From positions 1-58,362 of the forward strand of contig JAAYGY010000101.1 of the NCBI GenBank assembly GCA_012735575.1: a stretch of DNA of 58,362 bases, written 5' to 3'. This document shows positions 28,073 to 38,462 of the stretch, one piece after another; the first letter of the stretch is position 1, and every line of letters starts with the position of its first letter. Under the pieces are notes generated by a model that ran no database searches, was not told the DNA's origin, and worked only from the letters and a program-made list of their open reading frames with translations. The translations under genes and the position numbers were made by a program. Origin of the DNA: Clostridiales bacterium (GTDB lineage Bacteria > Bacillota > Clostridia > Caldicoprobacterales > UBA3941).

Positions 28073-28816
28073 TTGGCTAATTTTTTGTATAGTTCTCTTG
28101 TGGGTGCAAGTGCAGGGATAGTTGGAACGGGTATTGGTGGGGCCATGGCTTTTATACTGGATAAGCCGGGGAAAAGGTTTTTAAGTGTACTTCTAGGCTT
28201 CTCATCGGGGCTTATGATGGCAGTGGTATGTTTTGACCTTCTGCCGGAAGCCTTTGAGATTGGGAGTTTGTTCCATGGCTTATTAGGTGTAGTGTTAGGA
28301 GTGGCTGCTATTATCTTTTGCGAAGAGCTGATAAGCAGCTACAGAAACAGAAACAGGACAAGATATTCATCCAATAAATATATGCAAACAGGAATTTTGT
28401 TAGGTATTAGTATAGCACTGCACAATCTTCCAGAAGGTTTGGCCATTGGTTCAGGTTTTACTGCCAGAACCTCCTATGGTTGGGAGCTGGCCCTTGTAAT
28501 AGCTCTTCATGATGTGCCTGAAGGAGTGGCCATGGTTACGCCCATGATAATAGGAGGCGCCGGTCCCCTTAAGGCTTTTATAGCAGCTGTTATTGCTGGT
28601 ATTCCTACAGGGATAGGAGCAATGATAGGATATATGCTGGGGGAAATTTCTCCTATACTCATCTCAATATGTTTGGGATTTGCAGGTGGAGCCATGCTAT
28701 ATATTACCTGCAATGAGCTTATACCAGAATCCAGAGAACTGTATCAGGGCAAAATTTCCAGCCTGGGTTTGATTACAGGTGTTATAGCAGGAATTCTTAT
28801 AACATCAACACTTTGA
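28073..28816 (+). CDS. ZIP family divalent metal transporter
   Basis: The 247-residue protein has about eight membrane helices with the ZIP metal-binding motifs HNLPEGLAIGSGF and HDVPEGVAM, two His/Glu sets in neighbouring helices that bind Zn2+ or a related cation. A short His-poor loop (NRNRTRYSSNKY) separates the halves. I choose TTG 28073, 7 nt after GGAGG; a TTG at 28043 lies upstream of that site. It follows prfA and a palindromic element and precedes ywlC. ZIP proteins usually import Zn, Fe or Mn, and the preference cannot be told here. Confidence 0.93.
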   Translation: MANFLYSSLVGASAGIVGTGIGGAMAFILDKPGKRFLSVLLGFSSGLMMAVVCFDLLPEAFEIGSLFHGLLGVVLGVAAIIFCEELISSYRNRNRTRYSSNKYMQTGILLGISIALHNLPEGLAIGSGFTARTSYGWELALVIALHDVPEGVAMVTPMIIGGAGPLKAFIAAVIAGIPTGIGAMIGYMLGEISPILISICLGFAGGAMLYITCNELIPESRELYQGKISSLGLITGVIAGILITSTL

Positions 28817-28849
28817 CATATTTCCGGCAAGTTAAAGGAGTAAGTTACT

Positions 28850-29914
28850 TTGAAAACAAAGGTTTACATAATTGAAGATATACAAAAGGATGATAAAGCA
28901 ATAGAGGAAGCTGCTGCCTTAATAAGACAGGGGCAGTTAGTAGCTTTTCCAACGGAAACCGTATATGGACTTGGTGCAAATGCCTTGGATGGACAAGCAG
29001 TCAATAGAATATTTGAAGCCAAGGGAAGGCCTAATGATAATCCCCTGATAGTACATGTTTCAAAGAAAGAGGATATAGAGCCCTTGGTGTTGGAGGTACC
29101 GGCCAGGGTCTATACCCTGATTGATACTTTTTGGCCGGGTCCTCTTACCATTATATTAAAAAAAGCTCAAATAGTGCCTGACGAAACCACTGCTGGTCTG
29201 TCAACGGTGGCACTTCGTATGCCCAACCATCCCATTGCCCTGGCTCTTATAGATAAGGCCGGTGTGCCTATTGCTGCACCCAGCGCCAATCGTTCGGGCA
29301 AGCCCAGTCCCACCACTGCTCAGCATGTAATAGAAGATTTATCCAATATTATTCCAATGATCCTGGACGGGATAGTTCCCTGTCAGGTGGGTATTGAATC
29401 AACTGTACTGGATATGAGCGGTGAAGTTCCCACGATTTTAAGGCCGGGAGGAATTACCCTGGAGATGTTAAGACCCATTTTAGAGGATGTCAGAGTGGAT
29501 GAAACAGTTTTAAAGCCTTTAACAAAGGGACAGTCGCCTAAATCTCCGGGGATGAAGTACACTCATTATGCACCAAAGGCAAAGGTTATAATTTACAGGG
29601 GTACAAACCTGGATGCCATGGCTGCAGAAATCAATAGACGGGCAGAGGAATATGTTTCTAAAGGAAAAAAAGTGGGTATATTGGCAACAGATGAAACCAT
29701 GGACAAATACAAGAAGGGACATTTAATCAGCCTGGGCAGCCGTAAAGCACCTGCCTCTATAGCCTCAAGTCTTTTTAATTCTTTAAGGGGGTTTGACCAC
29801 ATAGGTGTAGATGTAATTCTAGCTGAGTGGGTAGAGGAAAAAGATGAAGGTTTAGCCGTTATGAATCGGATGATTAGGGCAGCGGGATTTCATGTCATTA
29901 ATGTTAGCAGCTAA
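28850..29914 (+). CDS. ywlC: L-threonylcarbamoyladenylate synthase (YwlC/Sua5)
   Basis: This enzyme makes threonylcarbamoyl-AMP from Thr, bicarbonate and ATP, the first step of the tRNA t6A37 modification. The YrdC domain (about 15-205) shows GQLVAFPTETVYGLGANA, IFEAKGRPNDNPLIVHV, FWPGPLTIIL and PIAAPSANRSGKPSPT. A C-terminal Sua5 domain (about 225-354) follows, making the long 354-residue form. The start is TTG 28850 after AAAGGAG. It is followed by ywlE 21 bp later, as in B. subtilis. Confidence 0.95.
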   Translation: MKTKVYIIEDIQKDDKAIEEAAALIRQGQLVAFPTETVYGLGANALDGQAVNRIFEAKGRPNDNPLIVHVSKKEDIEPLVLEVPARVYTLIDTFWPGPLTIILKKAQIVPDETTAGLSTVALRMPNHPIALALIDKAGVPIAAPSANRSGKPSPTTAQHVIEDLSNIIPMILDGIVPCQVGIESTVLDMSGEVPTILRPGGITLEMLRPILEDVRVDETVLKPLTKGQSPKSPGMKYTHYAPKAKVIIYRGTNLDAMAAEINRRAEEYVSKGKKVGILATDETMDKYKKGHLISLGSRKAPASIASSLFNSLRGFDHIGVDVILAEWVEEKDEGLAVMNRMIRAAGFHVINVSS

Positions 29915-29935
29915 ACTTAATAGGGAGTTGATAAA

Positions 29936-30409
29936 ATGCAAATTCTATTTGTATGTACTGGCAATACTTGCAGAAGCAGCATGGCAGAGGCCTTGTTTAA
30001 GGACATGATAAAAAAGCATTATCCCGATAAACTAAAGGATATAAAGGTTATGTCAGCAGGGGTGGCAGCCAGGGATGGAGACAAGGCAAGCCCCAATGCT
30101 ATTCGGGCTATGGAGGAGCTGGGGATTGACCTGGCCTTTCACAGTGCTACTCAACTTACAGCAGAGCTCATTAGTGAGGCTGATCTCATACTCACCATGA
30201 CCCAAAGGCACAGGGATATGGTTTTAATTATGAATCCCGGAGCCAGGGATAAGGTTTATACCCTGATTGAATACGCCCATGATGGTCAGCAAGATCAGGC
30301 CGGTTTAGACATTGAAGATCCATTCGGAGGCTCTGTTGAAGTATACCGCAAATGTGCCGCTCAAATAAAGAGGGCTTTGGACATTTTAATAGAAAAACTC
30401 GTTAAATAA
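29936..30409 (+). CDS. ywlE: Low-molecular-weight phosphatase, protein-arginine-phosphatase type (YwlE)
   Basis: The 157-residue protein carries the phosphatase loop C7-TGNTC-R13-S and the late acidic loop IEDPFGG, whose Asp is the general acid. A Thr at position 11 of the loop (CTGNTCRS), where tyrosine phosphatases usually have Ile or Leu, is the feature that gives B. subtilis YwlE its preference for phosphoarginine. This suggests it reverses McsB-type arginine phosphorylation; mcsB is not in the window. ATG 29936 follows AGGGAG. Confidence 0.92.
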   Translation: MQILFVCTGNTCRSSMAEALFKDMIKKHYPDKLKDIKVMSAGVAARDGDKASPNAIRAMEELGIDLAFHSATQLTAELISEADLILTMTQRHRDMVLIMNPGARDKVYTLIEYAHDGQQDQAGLDIEDPFGGSVEVYRKCAAQIKRALDILIEKLVK

Positions 30410-30423
30410 TAGACAATAAAACC

Positions 30424-30431
30424 TTGTCGAA
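30424..30431 (+). promoter_or_regulatory. Candidate Spo0A binding site (0A box)
   Basis: TTGTCGAA matches the 0A-box core exactly and ends 5 bp before the -35 element of the promoter in front of rpiA. It lies in the loop region of a small palindrome (AACCTT/AAGGTT). One short match can arise by chance. Confidence 0.35.
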
Positions 30432-30436
30432 TAAGG

Positions 30437-30465
30437 TTGCACAAGCTTTATTTTACGGGTATAAT
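30437..30465 (+). promoter_or_regulatory. Sigma-A promoter for rpiA and probably upp and the ATPase operon
   Basis: TTGCAC (30437-30442) and TATAAT (30460-30465) are separated by exactly 17 bp. The start at TTG 30494 lies about 20 nt after the predicted transcription start. Confidence 0.7.
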
Positions 30466-30493
30466 AGATAAAGATGTTTGGAGGTGAAATTCT

Positions 30494-31842
<1,349 letters not shown>

Positions 31843-31863
31843 ATGTTTAGGCGGTGGTAATAA

Positions 31864-32193
31864 ATGTCTTCCATGGATGTAATTAAGCAGATAAAAGAGG
31901 CTGAGAAAAAAGCCCAGGAGATTCGTGATCAGGCTGTTTTGGAGGCTCGAAATATTGTCAGTAAAGCCCAACAGGAAGCTGAAGAGTTAGCCGGCCAGCT
32001 GCTTAAGGAAACTTTGGATAAGGGAAAGGGGCTAATGGTGGAGGCCCAGGCTCAGGCTGCTAAGGAAATAGAAGCCCTTAAGGAAGAGAACAAGGCCAAA
32101 ATATCAGAACTTAGGGCCAAAGCTCAGAGCAATCTTGATGAAGCGGTATCATTTGTGCTAGGAAGGATTGTGAAAGACTATGGCCGTAATTGA
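31864..32193 (+). CDS. ntpF: V/A-type ATPase peripheral-stalk subunit (NtpF/AtpH, G-like)
   Basis: The 109-residue protein is almost entirely a heptad-rich, Ala/Glu/Lys/Gln helix (IKQIKEAEKKAQEIRDQAVL and on), as expected for the peripheral-stalk partner of subunit E. It is the first gene of a nine-gene V/A-ATPase operon in the common order F-I-K-E-C-G-A-B-D (Enterococcus Ntp names). ATG 31864 follows GGCGGTGG. It overlaps ntpI by 14 bp. Identity rests mainly on position and coiled-coil pattern, since such sequences diverge quickly. Confidence 0.85.
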   Translation: MSSMDVIKQIKEAEKKAQEIRDQAVLEARNIVSKAQQEAEELAGQLLKETLDKGKGLMVEAQAQAAKEIEALKEENKAKISELRAKAQSNLDEAVSFVLGRIVKDYGRN

Positions 32194-34147
32194 TATGAAA
32201 AAGGTCACCTTAATCGGGATTCAGAAGGATAAGGATAATATTCTAAAGACCATTCAATCCCTGGGTAACCTTGAAGTATCCAGCTTTGAGGAGCAGGGTG
32301 GTGCCGAGGGAGAGGACGCCATTTTAGAGCTTGGCAAGAGTCAGGATTTGGCGGCTTTGGAAGAGATACAATCTCAATTATCCCAGGTAGAGTTTGGTCT
32401 GGACCTTATGAATCAATATAACCCGGTAAAATCAGGACTCTTTGACACCAAACCTCAGGTGGATACCCAGGAGCTTGCTCGCGTCTTTGATTCCCGTAAT
32501 GAAATCCTTGCAGTTGTGTCGGAGCTGAGAAGGTTGGAAGATAGTTTAAATGAAATAAGCCTTAATGAGACGAGACTTAATAATACTATAATGCAAATGG
32601 AACCTTGGGAGAAACTGGATATTCCTCTAAGTCAATTAGAGGATACCCTTACCACCCGCGTTCTTGCTGGTACAATCAGTAGCAGTTCAGTTCAAAGATT
32701 TTTAGATGCTATCCATGATATGGGCAATGACCTTATTTTTATCCAGCAGTTAGGTCAGACCAGAGATGAAACCTGTTTCTTTGTAGTATATCACAAATCT
32801 ATTGAAGAAGAAGTGTCCCAGGTATTTAAGGAATTTGCCTTTAGCACATCAAACTTTGCAGGTTTTGAAGATAGACCAAAACAGATAATAAATCAGACAA
32901 AAGAGAAATTAAACAAAGCACAAAAAACCAGGGACCAAATAATCAAAGAAATTACTGACTTATCTAATGTACGACGCGATTTGGAATTATTATACGATGC
33001 TTTACTGGTGGAAATAGACCGGCAACAGGCAGTACATAACCTGATTGAGACCCATCATACCTTTGTACTAAGAGGATGGGTGCCGGCTAAAGAGGCTGAA
33101 AAGTTTAGCCAGACCCTAAGGGATAGGGTAAAGGATATATACATAAAGCTGGAAGACCCTGATCCTGATGAAGATTTCCCTGTAGCCCTGGAAAATCATC
33201 CCTTTATAACACCCTTTGAGATGGTGACGGATCTTTATAGTACGCCCAATCCCAGAGAACTGGATCCCAACACCGTAATGGCACCTTTTTATGCCATGTT
33301 CTTTGGTATAATGATGGGCGATGCTGGATATGGCATAATTATGACTATAGCCGCCTACTTCTTTATTAAAAAGATGAAACCAAAAGGGGATACCAAAAAA
33401 TTAGCTGGTGTAATTTTAATAGGGAGTATCTTTACCTTTATTTGGGGTGCAATATTTGGAGGATGGTTTGGAGATGCAGGTACCCTTTTTGGAATTAATC
33501 CAATATGGTTCAATCCCTCGGAAGAACCTATAAAGATGCTGGCTTTCTGTTTTGCCTGCGGTGTTATTCATGTCTTTGCAGGAATGGGTGTCAAAGCCTA
33601 TGCCAACATTAAAGAAGGGCGCATTTTGGATGCAATCTTTGATCAGGGGCTATGGTATGTATTTTATATAGGTATAATACTATGGCTTATTGGCGGTATG
33701 GCCGGTTTAGGACAAGCCCTTACTCAGGCAGGCAAGATTATGACCATAGCAGGCGCCGTAGGCCTTGTACTTACCCAGGGAAGGGATAAGAAAAATATTT
33801 TTGCTAAATTCTTCTCAGGAGCACTCAGCCTATATGATGTTACCGGATTTTTAAGCGATGTCCTTTCCTATTCAAGGCTCTTTGCCCTAGGGCTTACCAC
33901 CGGGGTTATAGGAACGGTTATGAATCAGCTGGGAGCTATGGTAGGTGCAAAATGGTACGGTTGGATACTTGCAGCAGCTATATTGATAGTAGGACACGGC
34001 TTTAATATAGTTATAAACTTATTAGGTGCTTTTGTACATTCCAGTCGACTCCAATATATTGAATTCTATGGCAAGTTCTTTGAGGGTGGAGGCAAAGCCT
34101 TCAGACCTTTAAGGATAAGAACAAAATATACCGATATTAATAACTAA
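32180..34147 (+). CDS. ntpI: V/A-type ATPase membrane subunit I (a-subunit)
   Basis: Subunit I holds the stator and forms the ion half-channels beside the K ring. The 655-residue protein has a long cytoplasmic coiled-coil half (about 1-340) and a membrane half (about 355-640) with seven or eight helices. Recognisable motifs are PFEMVTDLYSTPNPRELDPN, MFFGIMMGDAGYGIIM and DVLSYSRLFALGLTTGVIGTVMN, where the Arg of YSRLFALGL is the essential channel arginine. Length and layout match NtpI. It overlaps ntpF by 14 bp, and ntpK follows after 41 bp. Confidence 0.95.
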   Translation: MAVIDMKKVTLIGIQKDKDNILKTIQSLGNLEVSSFEEQGGAEGEDAILELGKSQDLAALEEIQSQLSQVEFGLDLMNQYNPVKSGLFDTKPQVDTQELARVFDSRNEILAVVSELRRLEDSLNEISLNETRLNNTIMQMEPWEKLDIPLSQLEDTLTTRVLAGTISSSSVQRFLDAIHDMGNDLIFIQQLGQTRDETCFFVVYHKSIEEEVSQVFKEFAFSTSNFAGFEDRPKQIINQTKEKLNKAQKTRDQIIKEITDLSNVRRDLELLYDALLVEIDRQQAVHNLIETHHTFVLRGWVPAKEAEKFSQTLRDRVKDIYIKLEDPDPDEDFPVALENHPFITPFEMVTDLYSTPNPRELDPNTVMAPFYAMFFGIMMGDAGYGIIMTIAAYFFIKKMKPKGDTKKLAGVILIGSIFTFIWGAIFGGWFGDAGTLFGINPIWFNPSEEPIKMLAFCFACGVIHVFAGMGVKAYANIKEGRILDAIFDQGLWYVFYIGIILWLIGGMAGLGQALTQAGKIMTIAGAVGLVLTQGRDKKNIFAKFFSGALSLYDVTGFLSDVLSYSRLFALGLTTGVIGTVMNQLGAMVGAKWYGWILAAAILIVGHGFNIVINLLGAFVHSSRLQYIEFYGKFFEGGGKAFRPLRIRTKYTDINN

Positions 34148-34188
34148 CATTATATTTAATATCATAAATTTATGAGGAGGTATTTTTC

Positions 34189-34662
34189 ATGGAATTAGGA
34201 CATGTATTAGCAATTTCTGGAGGAGCATTAGCGGTAATTTTAGCAGGAATAGGTTCAGTTTTAGGGGTAGCTACTGCAGGACAAAGTGCAGCAGGGGTTG
34301 TTGCTGAGGATCCCGACAAGTTCGGTTCAGTTCTGTTACTACAGGCACTTCCCGGAACCCAGGGAATTTATGGTATGCTTATTGCCTTTATCCTTATGGG
34401 TAAGATTGGTTTACTGGGCGGTTCACCTGCAGATCTTACAACTGCTCAGGGATGGCAGCTCTTTGCCGCTTGTATGCCTATCGCCATCTTGGGACTTCTT
34501 TCAGCTATCTGGCAGGGTAAGACTGCATCAGCAGCCATTGCTATGGTAGCTAAAAGAGGAGAGACCGCAGGTAAAGGTCTTACCATGACCGTTATGGTAG
34601 AAACCTACGCTGTTTTAGCTCTCCTGGCATCTATTTTGATGATTAACGGAATTCAAATCTAA
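34189..34662 (+). CDS. ntpK: V/A-type ATPase rotor ring subunit K (16-kDa proteolipid), Na+-type signature
   Basis: The 157-residue protein has four membrane helices, a fused double hairpin. The second hairpin carries the ion carboxylate E138 in MVETYAVL; the first has the LPGTQGIYG motif. Residues L54, T57, Q58, Y61, Q109 (in IWQGK) and E138 correspond to the Na+-binding set known from Enterococcus hirae NtpK, which suggests Na+ rather than H+ coupling. ATG 34189 follows GAGGAGG. Confidence 0.95.
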   Translation: MELGHVLAISGGALAVILAGIGSVLGVATAGQSAAGVVAEDPDKFGSVLLLQALPGTQGIYGMLIAFILMGKIGLLGGSPADLTTAQGWQLFAACMPIAILGLLSAIWQGKTASAAIAMVAKRGETAGKGLTMTVMVETYAVLALLASILMINGIQI

Positions 34663-34715
34663 GAGAGAGGTAACAGAGGGTCATTAAAATTTAATTGTAT
34701 TAGGAGTGTGAGCCA

Positions 34716-35321
34716 ATGGATGGAATCGATAGGATTAGTCAGAGAATTTTGGACGATGCACAGGCAGAAGCTGCCCGTATTATTGAAGAGGCAAAACAAA
34801 GGGCTCGCTCTATAAAGGATAAAAGGATTGAAGAGGTAGAGAAGAACAACCAGAAACTTCATGAGGAAAATATGGCAAAGGCTCAGGAGAGAAGGCGCAG
34901 GATGCTAAGTGCTGCTGAGCTGGAAATGAGGAAAGAGATTTTAGCTGCAAAGCAGCATATGATAGATGAGGCTATGGAAAAAGCCAAGCAGGCTATCATG
35001 GATATGCCAAAAGAAGAGTATTGCAAAATAATATTCGGTATGCTGCTGGAATCTGCTCAGGGTCATGAGGAAGTAATCTTTTCTACAGCTGATAAGGACA
35101 GGTTAGATCAAAGCCTTATAGATCAGGTAAACCAAGCTCTTATAGAACAGGGAAAAAGTGGGGAACTTAAGCTATCCCCTGAAAGAGAGAATTTTGAAGG
35201 TGGATTTATACTCAGGTCTGGAGGGATGGAAATCAACAACACCTTTGGTGCAATTCTTAGGATGAGTCGTAACCATCTGGAAGCCAGGCTGGCGGAGATC
35301 TTGTTTGGGAAGGAAGGGTGA
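34716..35321 (+). CDS. ntpE: V/A-type ATPase subunit E (peripheral stalk)
   Basis: The 201-residue protein has a long N-terminal helix rich in Ala, Glu, Arg and Lys (about 1-105; ILDDAQAEAARIIEEAKQRA) and a globular C-terminal domain ending GGMEINNTFGAILRMSRNHLEARLAEILFG, as in subunit E that links the stator to the catalytic head. ATG 34716 follows TTAGGAGTG. ntpC starts 5 bp after its stop. Confidence 0.93.
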   Translation: MDGIDRISQRILDDAQAEAARIIEEAKQRARSIKDKRIEEVEKNNQKLHEENMAKAQERRRRMLSAAELEMRKEILAAKQHMIDEAMEKAKQAIMDMPKEEYCKIIFGMLLESAQGHEEVIFSTADKDRLDQSLIDQVNQALIEQGKSGELKLSPERENFEGGFILRSGGMEINNTFGAILRMSRNHLEARLAEILFGKEG

Positions 35322-35325
35322 TAAA

Positions 35326-36330
35326 ATGCCTAGGCCAAGTACTGCATATGCGGCTGCTCATATTTTTGCCCTGGAGAACAAGCTGCTAAGCCGGGATAGG
35401 GTGGAGCGCATGGTAGAAGCGCCTTCGGCTTCAGAAGCCTTAAAGGTGCTATCAGAAACCGAGTATGCTGCCAGCGTTTCTGAGCTGGACCAGCCCCATG
35501 ACTATGAAAAGATGTTAGCCAAGGAAATACATAGAATGTACGATTTCTTTCAGACCATGTCACCAGATCCAGAGATTACCAACCTGTTCTTTGTAAAATA
35601 TGATTTCCACAACTTAAAAGTGCTGCTAAAAGCACGATATCTGGACAGGGAGGAAGATGAGCCTTTAATAGAAACCGGGGGAACCCTGCCTCTGAATGTA
35701 TTAAAGGAAGCTATCGAGGAAGAGGATTATACCAAGCTTCCAGACTATATTAGAGAAACTATAGAGGAAGTTAACCAGGTCATGACCTTTAGGGTAGATC
35801 CCCAGAAGATAGCCGCAATACTGGATAGGGCAATGTATAGGCATATATTTAATGTTTGCAGAGAAAAGAATAATAATTTTGTCCTTGAATACTTTACTTT
35901 GCAGGCTGACCTTATTAATATTAGAACCTTTTTAAGGGTTAAAAAGATAAACCAGCCCTTTGAATTCTTAAAAGGGCTGTTATTGCCTGGCAGCCAGCTG
36001 GGAGAGGATTTCTTTTTTGAGATGATGGAGGAGCCGGTTGAGCATATTGCAGACAGGTTATCATCACAGAAATATACTAAAGTAGTAGAGCAGGGAGTAG
36101 AGGCTTACCTTAATACAGGATCCCTATCTACATATGAGCGTTTAATGGATGATTTTTTATTAAAGTTTGTAAAGGCTTCTAGGTGGAATCCACTTGGTTT
36201 GGAGCCCATTATTGGTTATCTACTGGCGAAGGAAAATGAGATAAGAATCATCCGGATAATTATGGTAGGAAAAATCAACAACCTACCTTCCCCAATTATA
36301 CGGGAAAGGTTGCGTGATGTATATGTATAA
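35326..36330 (+). CDS. ntpC: V/A-type ATPase subunit C (central-stalk adaptor)
   Basis: The 334-residue protein is helical and matches the C/d subunit that connects the rotor ring to the central shaft: YAAAHIFALENKLLSRDRVERM at the start, FFVKYDFHNLKVLLKARYL, then YFTLQADLINIRTFLRVKKI and the C-terminal PLGLEPIIGYLLAKENEIRIIRIIM. I choose ATG 35326, just after GGAAGGGTG; TTG 35305 inside ntpE is less likely. Position between E and the short F-type subunit is standard. Confidence 0.93.
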   Translation: MPRPSTAYAAAHIFALENKLLSRDRVERMVEAPSASEALKVLSETEYAASVSELDQPHDYEKMLAKEIHRMYDFFQTMSPDPEITNLFFVKYDFHNLKVLLKARYLDREEDEPLIETGGTLPLNVLKEAIEEEDYTKLPDYIRETIEEVNQVMTFRVDPQKIAAILDRAMYRHIFNVCREKNNNFVLEYFTLQADLINIRTFLRVKKINQPFEFLKGLLLPGSQLGEDFFFEMMEEPVEHIADRLSSQKYTKVVEQGVEAYLNTGSLSTYERLMDDFLLKFVKASRWNPLGLEPIIGYLLAKENEIRIIRIIMVGKINNLPSPIIRERLRDVYV

Positions 36331-36643
36331 AATAGGAGTGGTGGGGGACAGGGATTCCATTTTAGGCTTTAAGGCCCTGGGTCTGTCTGTTTTCCCTGTT
36401 ACCCAGCCTGAACAGGCCTCCCGCCTTATCAATAGGCTGGCTAAGGAAAACTTTGCAGTCATATTTTTGACAGAGCAAGTGGCGAGAGAGATTAAAGAAA
36501 CCGTGGACAGGTACAAGAGCGTTCCCTTCCCTGCCATAATACTTATTCCTAGCAATCAGGGCAGTACAGGACTGGGAATACAGGAGATCAAAAAAAGTGT
36601 GGAAAAGGCTTTAGGAGCTGATATCCTGTTTGGGAATGAATGA
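36317..36643 (+). CDS. ntpG: V/A-type ATPase subunit F (NtpG), central stalk
   Basis: The 108-residue protein has the Rossmann-like F subunit pattern: KIGVVGDRDSILGFKALGLSVFPV, then NFAVIFLTEQVAREI and FPAIILIPSNQGSTG. Subunit F binds the rotor shaft D. It overlaps the end of ntpC by 14 bp. ATG 36317 is about 7 nt after GGGAAAGG; GTG 36314 and ATG 36323 are alternatives. Confidence 0.92.
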   Translation: MYMYKIGVVGDRDSILGFKALGLSVFPVTQPEQASRLINRLAKENFAVIFLTEQVAREIKETVDRYKSVPFPAIILIPSNQGSTGLGIQEIKKSVEKALGADILFGNE

Positions 36644-36689
36644 GATATTAAGATATTTAGTCGACTCAAAGAAAGAGGGTAGATAATCG

Positions 36690-38462
36690 ATGCAAGGCAG
36701 GATCGTAAAAGTATCAGGCCCCCTTGTTATCGCTGAAGGTATGGCCGATGCCAAGATGTTTGACGTGGTACGTGTGGGTCATGGGCGTCTCATTGGCGAG
36801 ATCATAGAGCTTCGCGGTGACAGGGCGTCTATTCAGGTATATGAAGAAACTGCTGGCCTTGGACCGGGTGAACCTGTGGAGTCTACTGGTGAACCCTTAA
36901 GCGTTGAACTGGGTCCAGGTCTTATAGAGTCCATATTCGATGGAATTCAGAGGCCTCTGACCTCTATTCGTGAAAGAATAGGGGATCGCATCGCAAGAGG
37001 TGTAGAGGTTCCATCCTTGGATTATGAAAAACTATGGGATTTTGTTCCCAAGGTTAAAGAAGGGGATGCAGTAGCCCCTGGTGATATAATAGGAACGGTA
37101 CAGGAAACTCCTGTTGTAGAGCATAGAATCATGGTTCCTGAAGGGGTAGGGGGAACCGTTGAATGGATACATGAGGGCATGGCCAATATAGTCCAGCCTA
37201 TTGCCCGTATAAAAAATTCCCAGGGACAGGTGATAGAAGTACCCATGATGCAAAAGACCCCTGTCCGTATAGGAAGAAAGTATAAGGAAAAACTGCCGCC
37301 TAATATCCCCCTTATAACGGGACAAAGGGTAATAGATACCTTTTTCCCTGTAGCAAAGGGCGGAGTGGCTGCCATTCCCGGACCTTTTGGCAGCGGCAAG
37401 ACCGTGGTACAGCATCAGCTGGCCAAGTGGGCCGATGCAGATATAGTGGTATATGTGGGCTACGGCGAGCGGGGCAATGAGATGACCGACGTTTTGATGG
37501 AATTTCCTGAACTGGTGGATCCCGTGTCCGGGCGGCCCTTAATGGAGAGGGTAGTATTAATCGCCAATACTTCCGATATGCCTGTTGCTGCCCGTGAGGC
37601 GTCTATATATACAGGTATAACCATAGCTGAGTATTTCAGGGATATGGGCTATAGTGTAGCCATAATGGCTGATTCAACTTCCAGGTGGGCAGAGGCCCTT
37701 CGGGAAATGTCCGGTCGACTGGAAGAAATGCCCGGTGAGGAAGGCTACCCTGCTTACTTAAGTTCCCGACTGGCTGAGTTCTATGAGCGGGCGGGCAGGG
37801 TAATATGCTTAGGTTCTGATGAAAGAGAAGGTGCCATTAGCGCCATAGGTGCTGTTTCACCTCCTGGTGGAGATATTTCCGAGCCTGTTACCCAGGCCAC
37901 CCTTCGTATAGTTAAGGTATTCTGGAGACTGGATGCCCAGCTGGCCTATAGCAGACATTTCCCTGCCATCAACTGGCTGGAGAGCTATTCCCTCTATTTA
38001 GACAGGTTAAGCCAGTGGATGAGGGATGAGATTTCTGAAGAATGGAATCAGCTAAGGGATGAGGCCATGAGACTGCTTCTTGAGGAATCGGAGTTAGAGG
38101 AGATTGTAAGGCTGGTAGGAATCGATGCCCTTTCCTTAAAGGACAGGCTGATTCTGGAAACGGCCAGATCCATAAGGGAAGACTACCTTCACCAGAATGC
38201 CTTCCATGAAGTAGATACCTATACCTCCTTAAATAAGCAGTTCAAGATGCTGAAACTTATTCTGGAGTTCCATCATCTAGGTCAAAGAGCTTTGGATGCC
38301 GGGGCAGAATTTAGTGAGATTATAAACCTGCCCGTCAGGGAGAGAATAGGCCGTGCTAAATATACTTCCGAAGATGAGATAGAAGTTCTGGATGAGATCA
38401 TTAAAGAATTGCGGGAACAGATGTCATCCCTGATATCAGAGGGAGGATTTGAATATGCTTAA
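36690..38462 (+). CDS. ntpA: V/A-type ATPase catalytic subunit A
   Basis: This is the catalytic ATP-hydrolysing or -synthesising subunit. The 590-residue protein carries the P-loop [20 protein letters not shown], the catalytic-glutamate region [44 protein letters not shown], and the non-homologous insertion domain (about 90-190) that separates A subunits from F-type beta. ATG 36690 follows GAAAGAGGG. It overlaps ntpB by 8 bp. Confidence 0.98.
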   Translation: MQGRIVKVSGPLVIAEGMADAKMFDVVRVGHGRLIGEIIELRGDRASIQVYEETAGLGPGEPVESTGEPLSVELGPGLIESIFDGIQRPLTSIRERIGDRIARGVEVPSLDYEKLWDFVPKVKEGDAVAPGDIIGTVQETPVVEHRIMVPEGVGGTVEWIHEGMANIVQPIARIKNSQGQVIEVPMMQKTPVRIGRKYKEKLPPNIPLITGQRVIDTFFPVAKGGVAAIPGPFGSGKTVVQHQLAKWADADIVVYVGYGERGNEMTDVLMEFPELVDPVSGRPLMERVVLIANTSDMPVAAREASIYTGITIAEYFRDMGYSVAIMADSTSRWAEALREMSGRLEEMPGEEGYPAYLSSRLAEFYERAGRVICLGSDEREGAISAIGAVSPPGGDISEPVTQATLRIVKVFWRLDAQLAYSRHFPAINWLESYSLYLDRLSQWMRDEISEEWNQLRDEAMRLLLEESELEEIVRLVGIDALSLKDRLILETARSIREDYLHQNAFHEVDTYTSLNKQFKMLKLILEFHHLGQRALDAGAEFSEIINLPVRERIGRAKYTSEDEIEVLDEIIKELREQMSSLISEGGFEYA

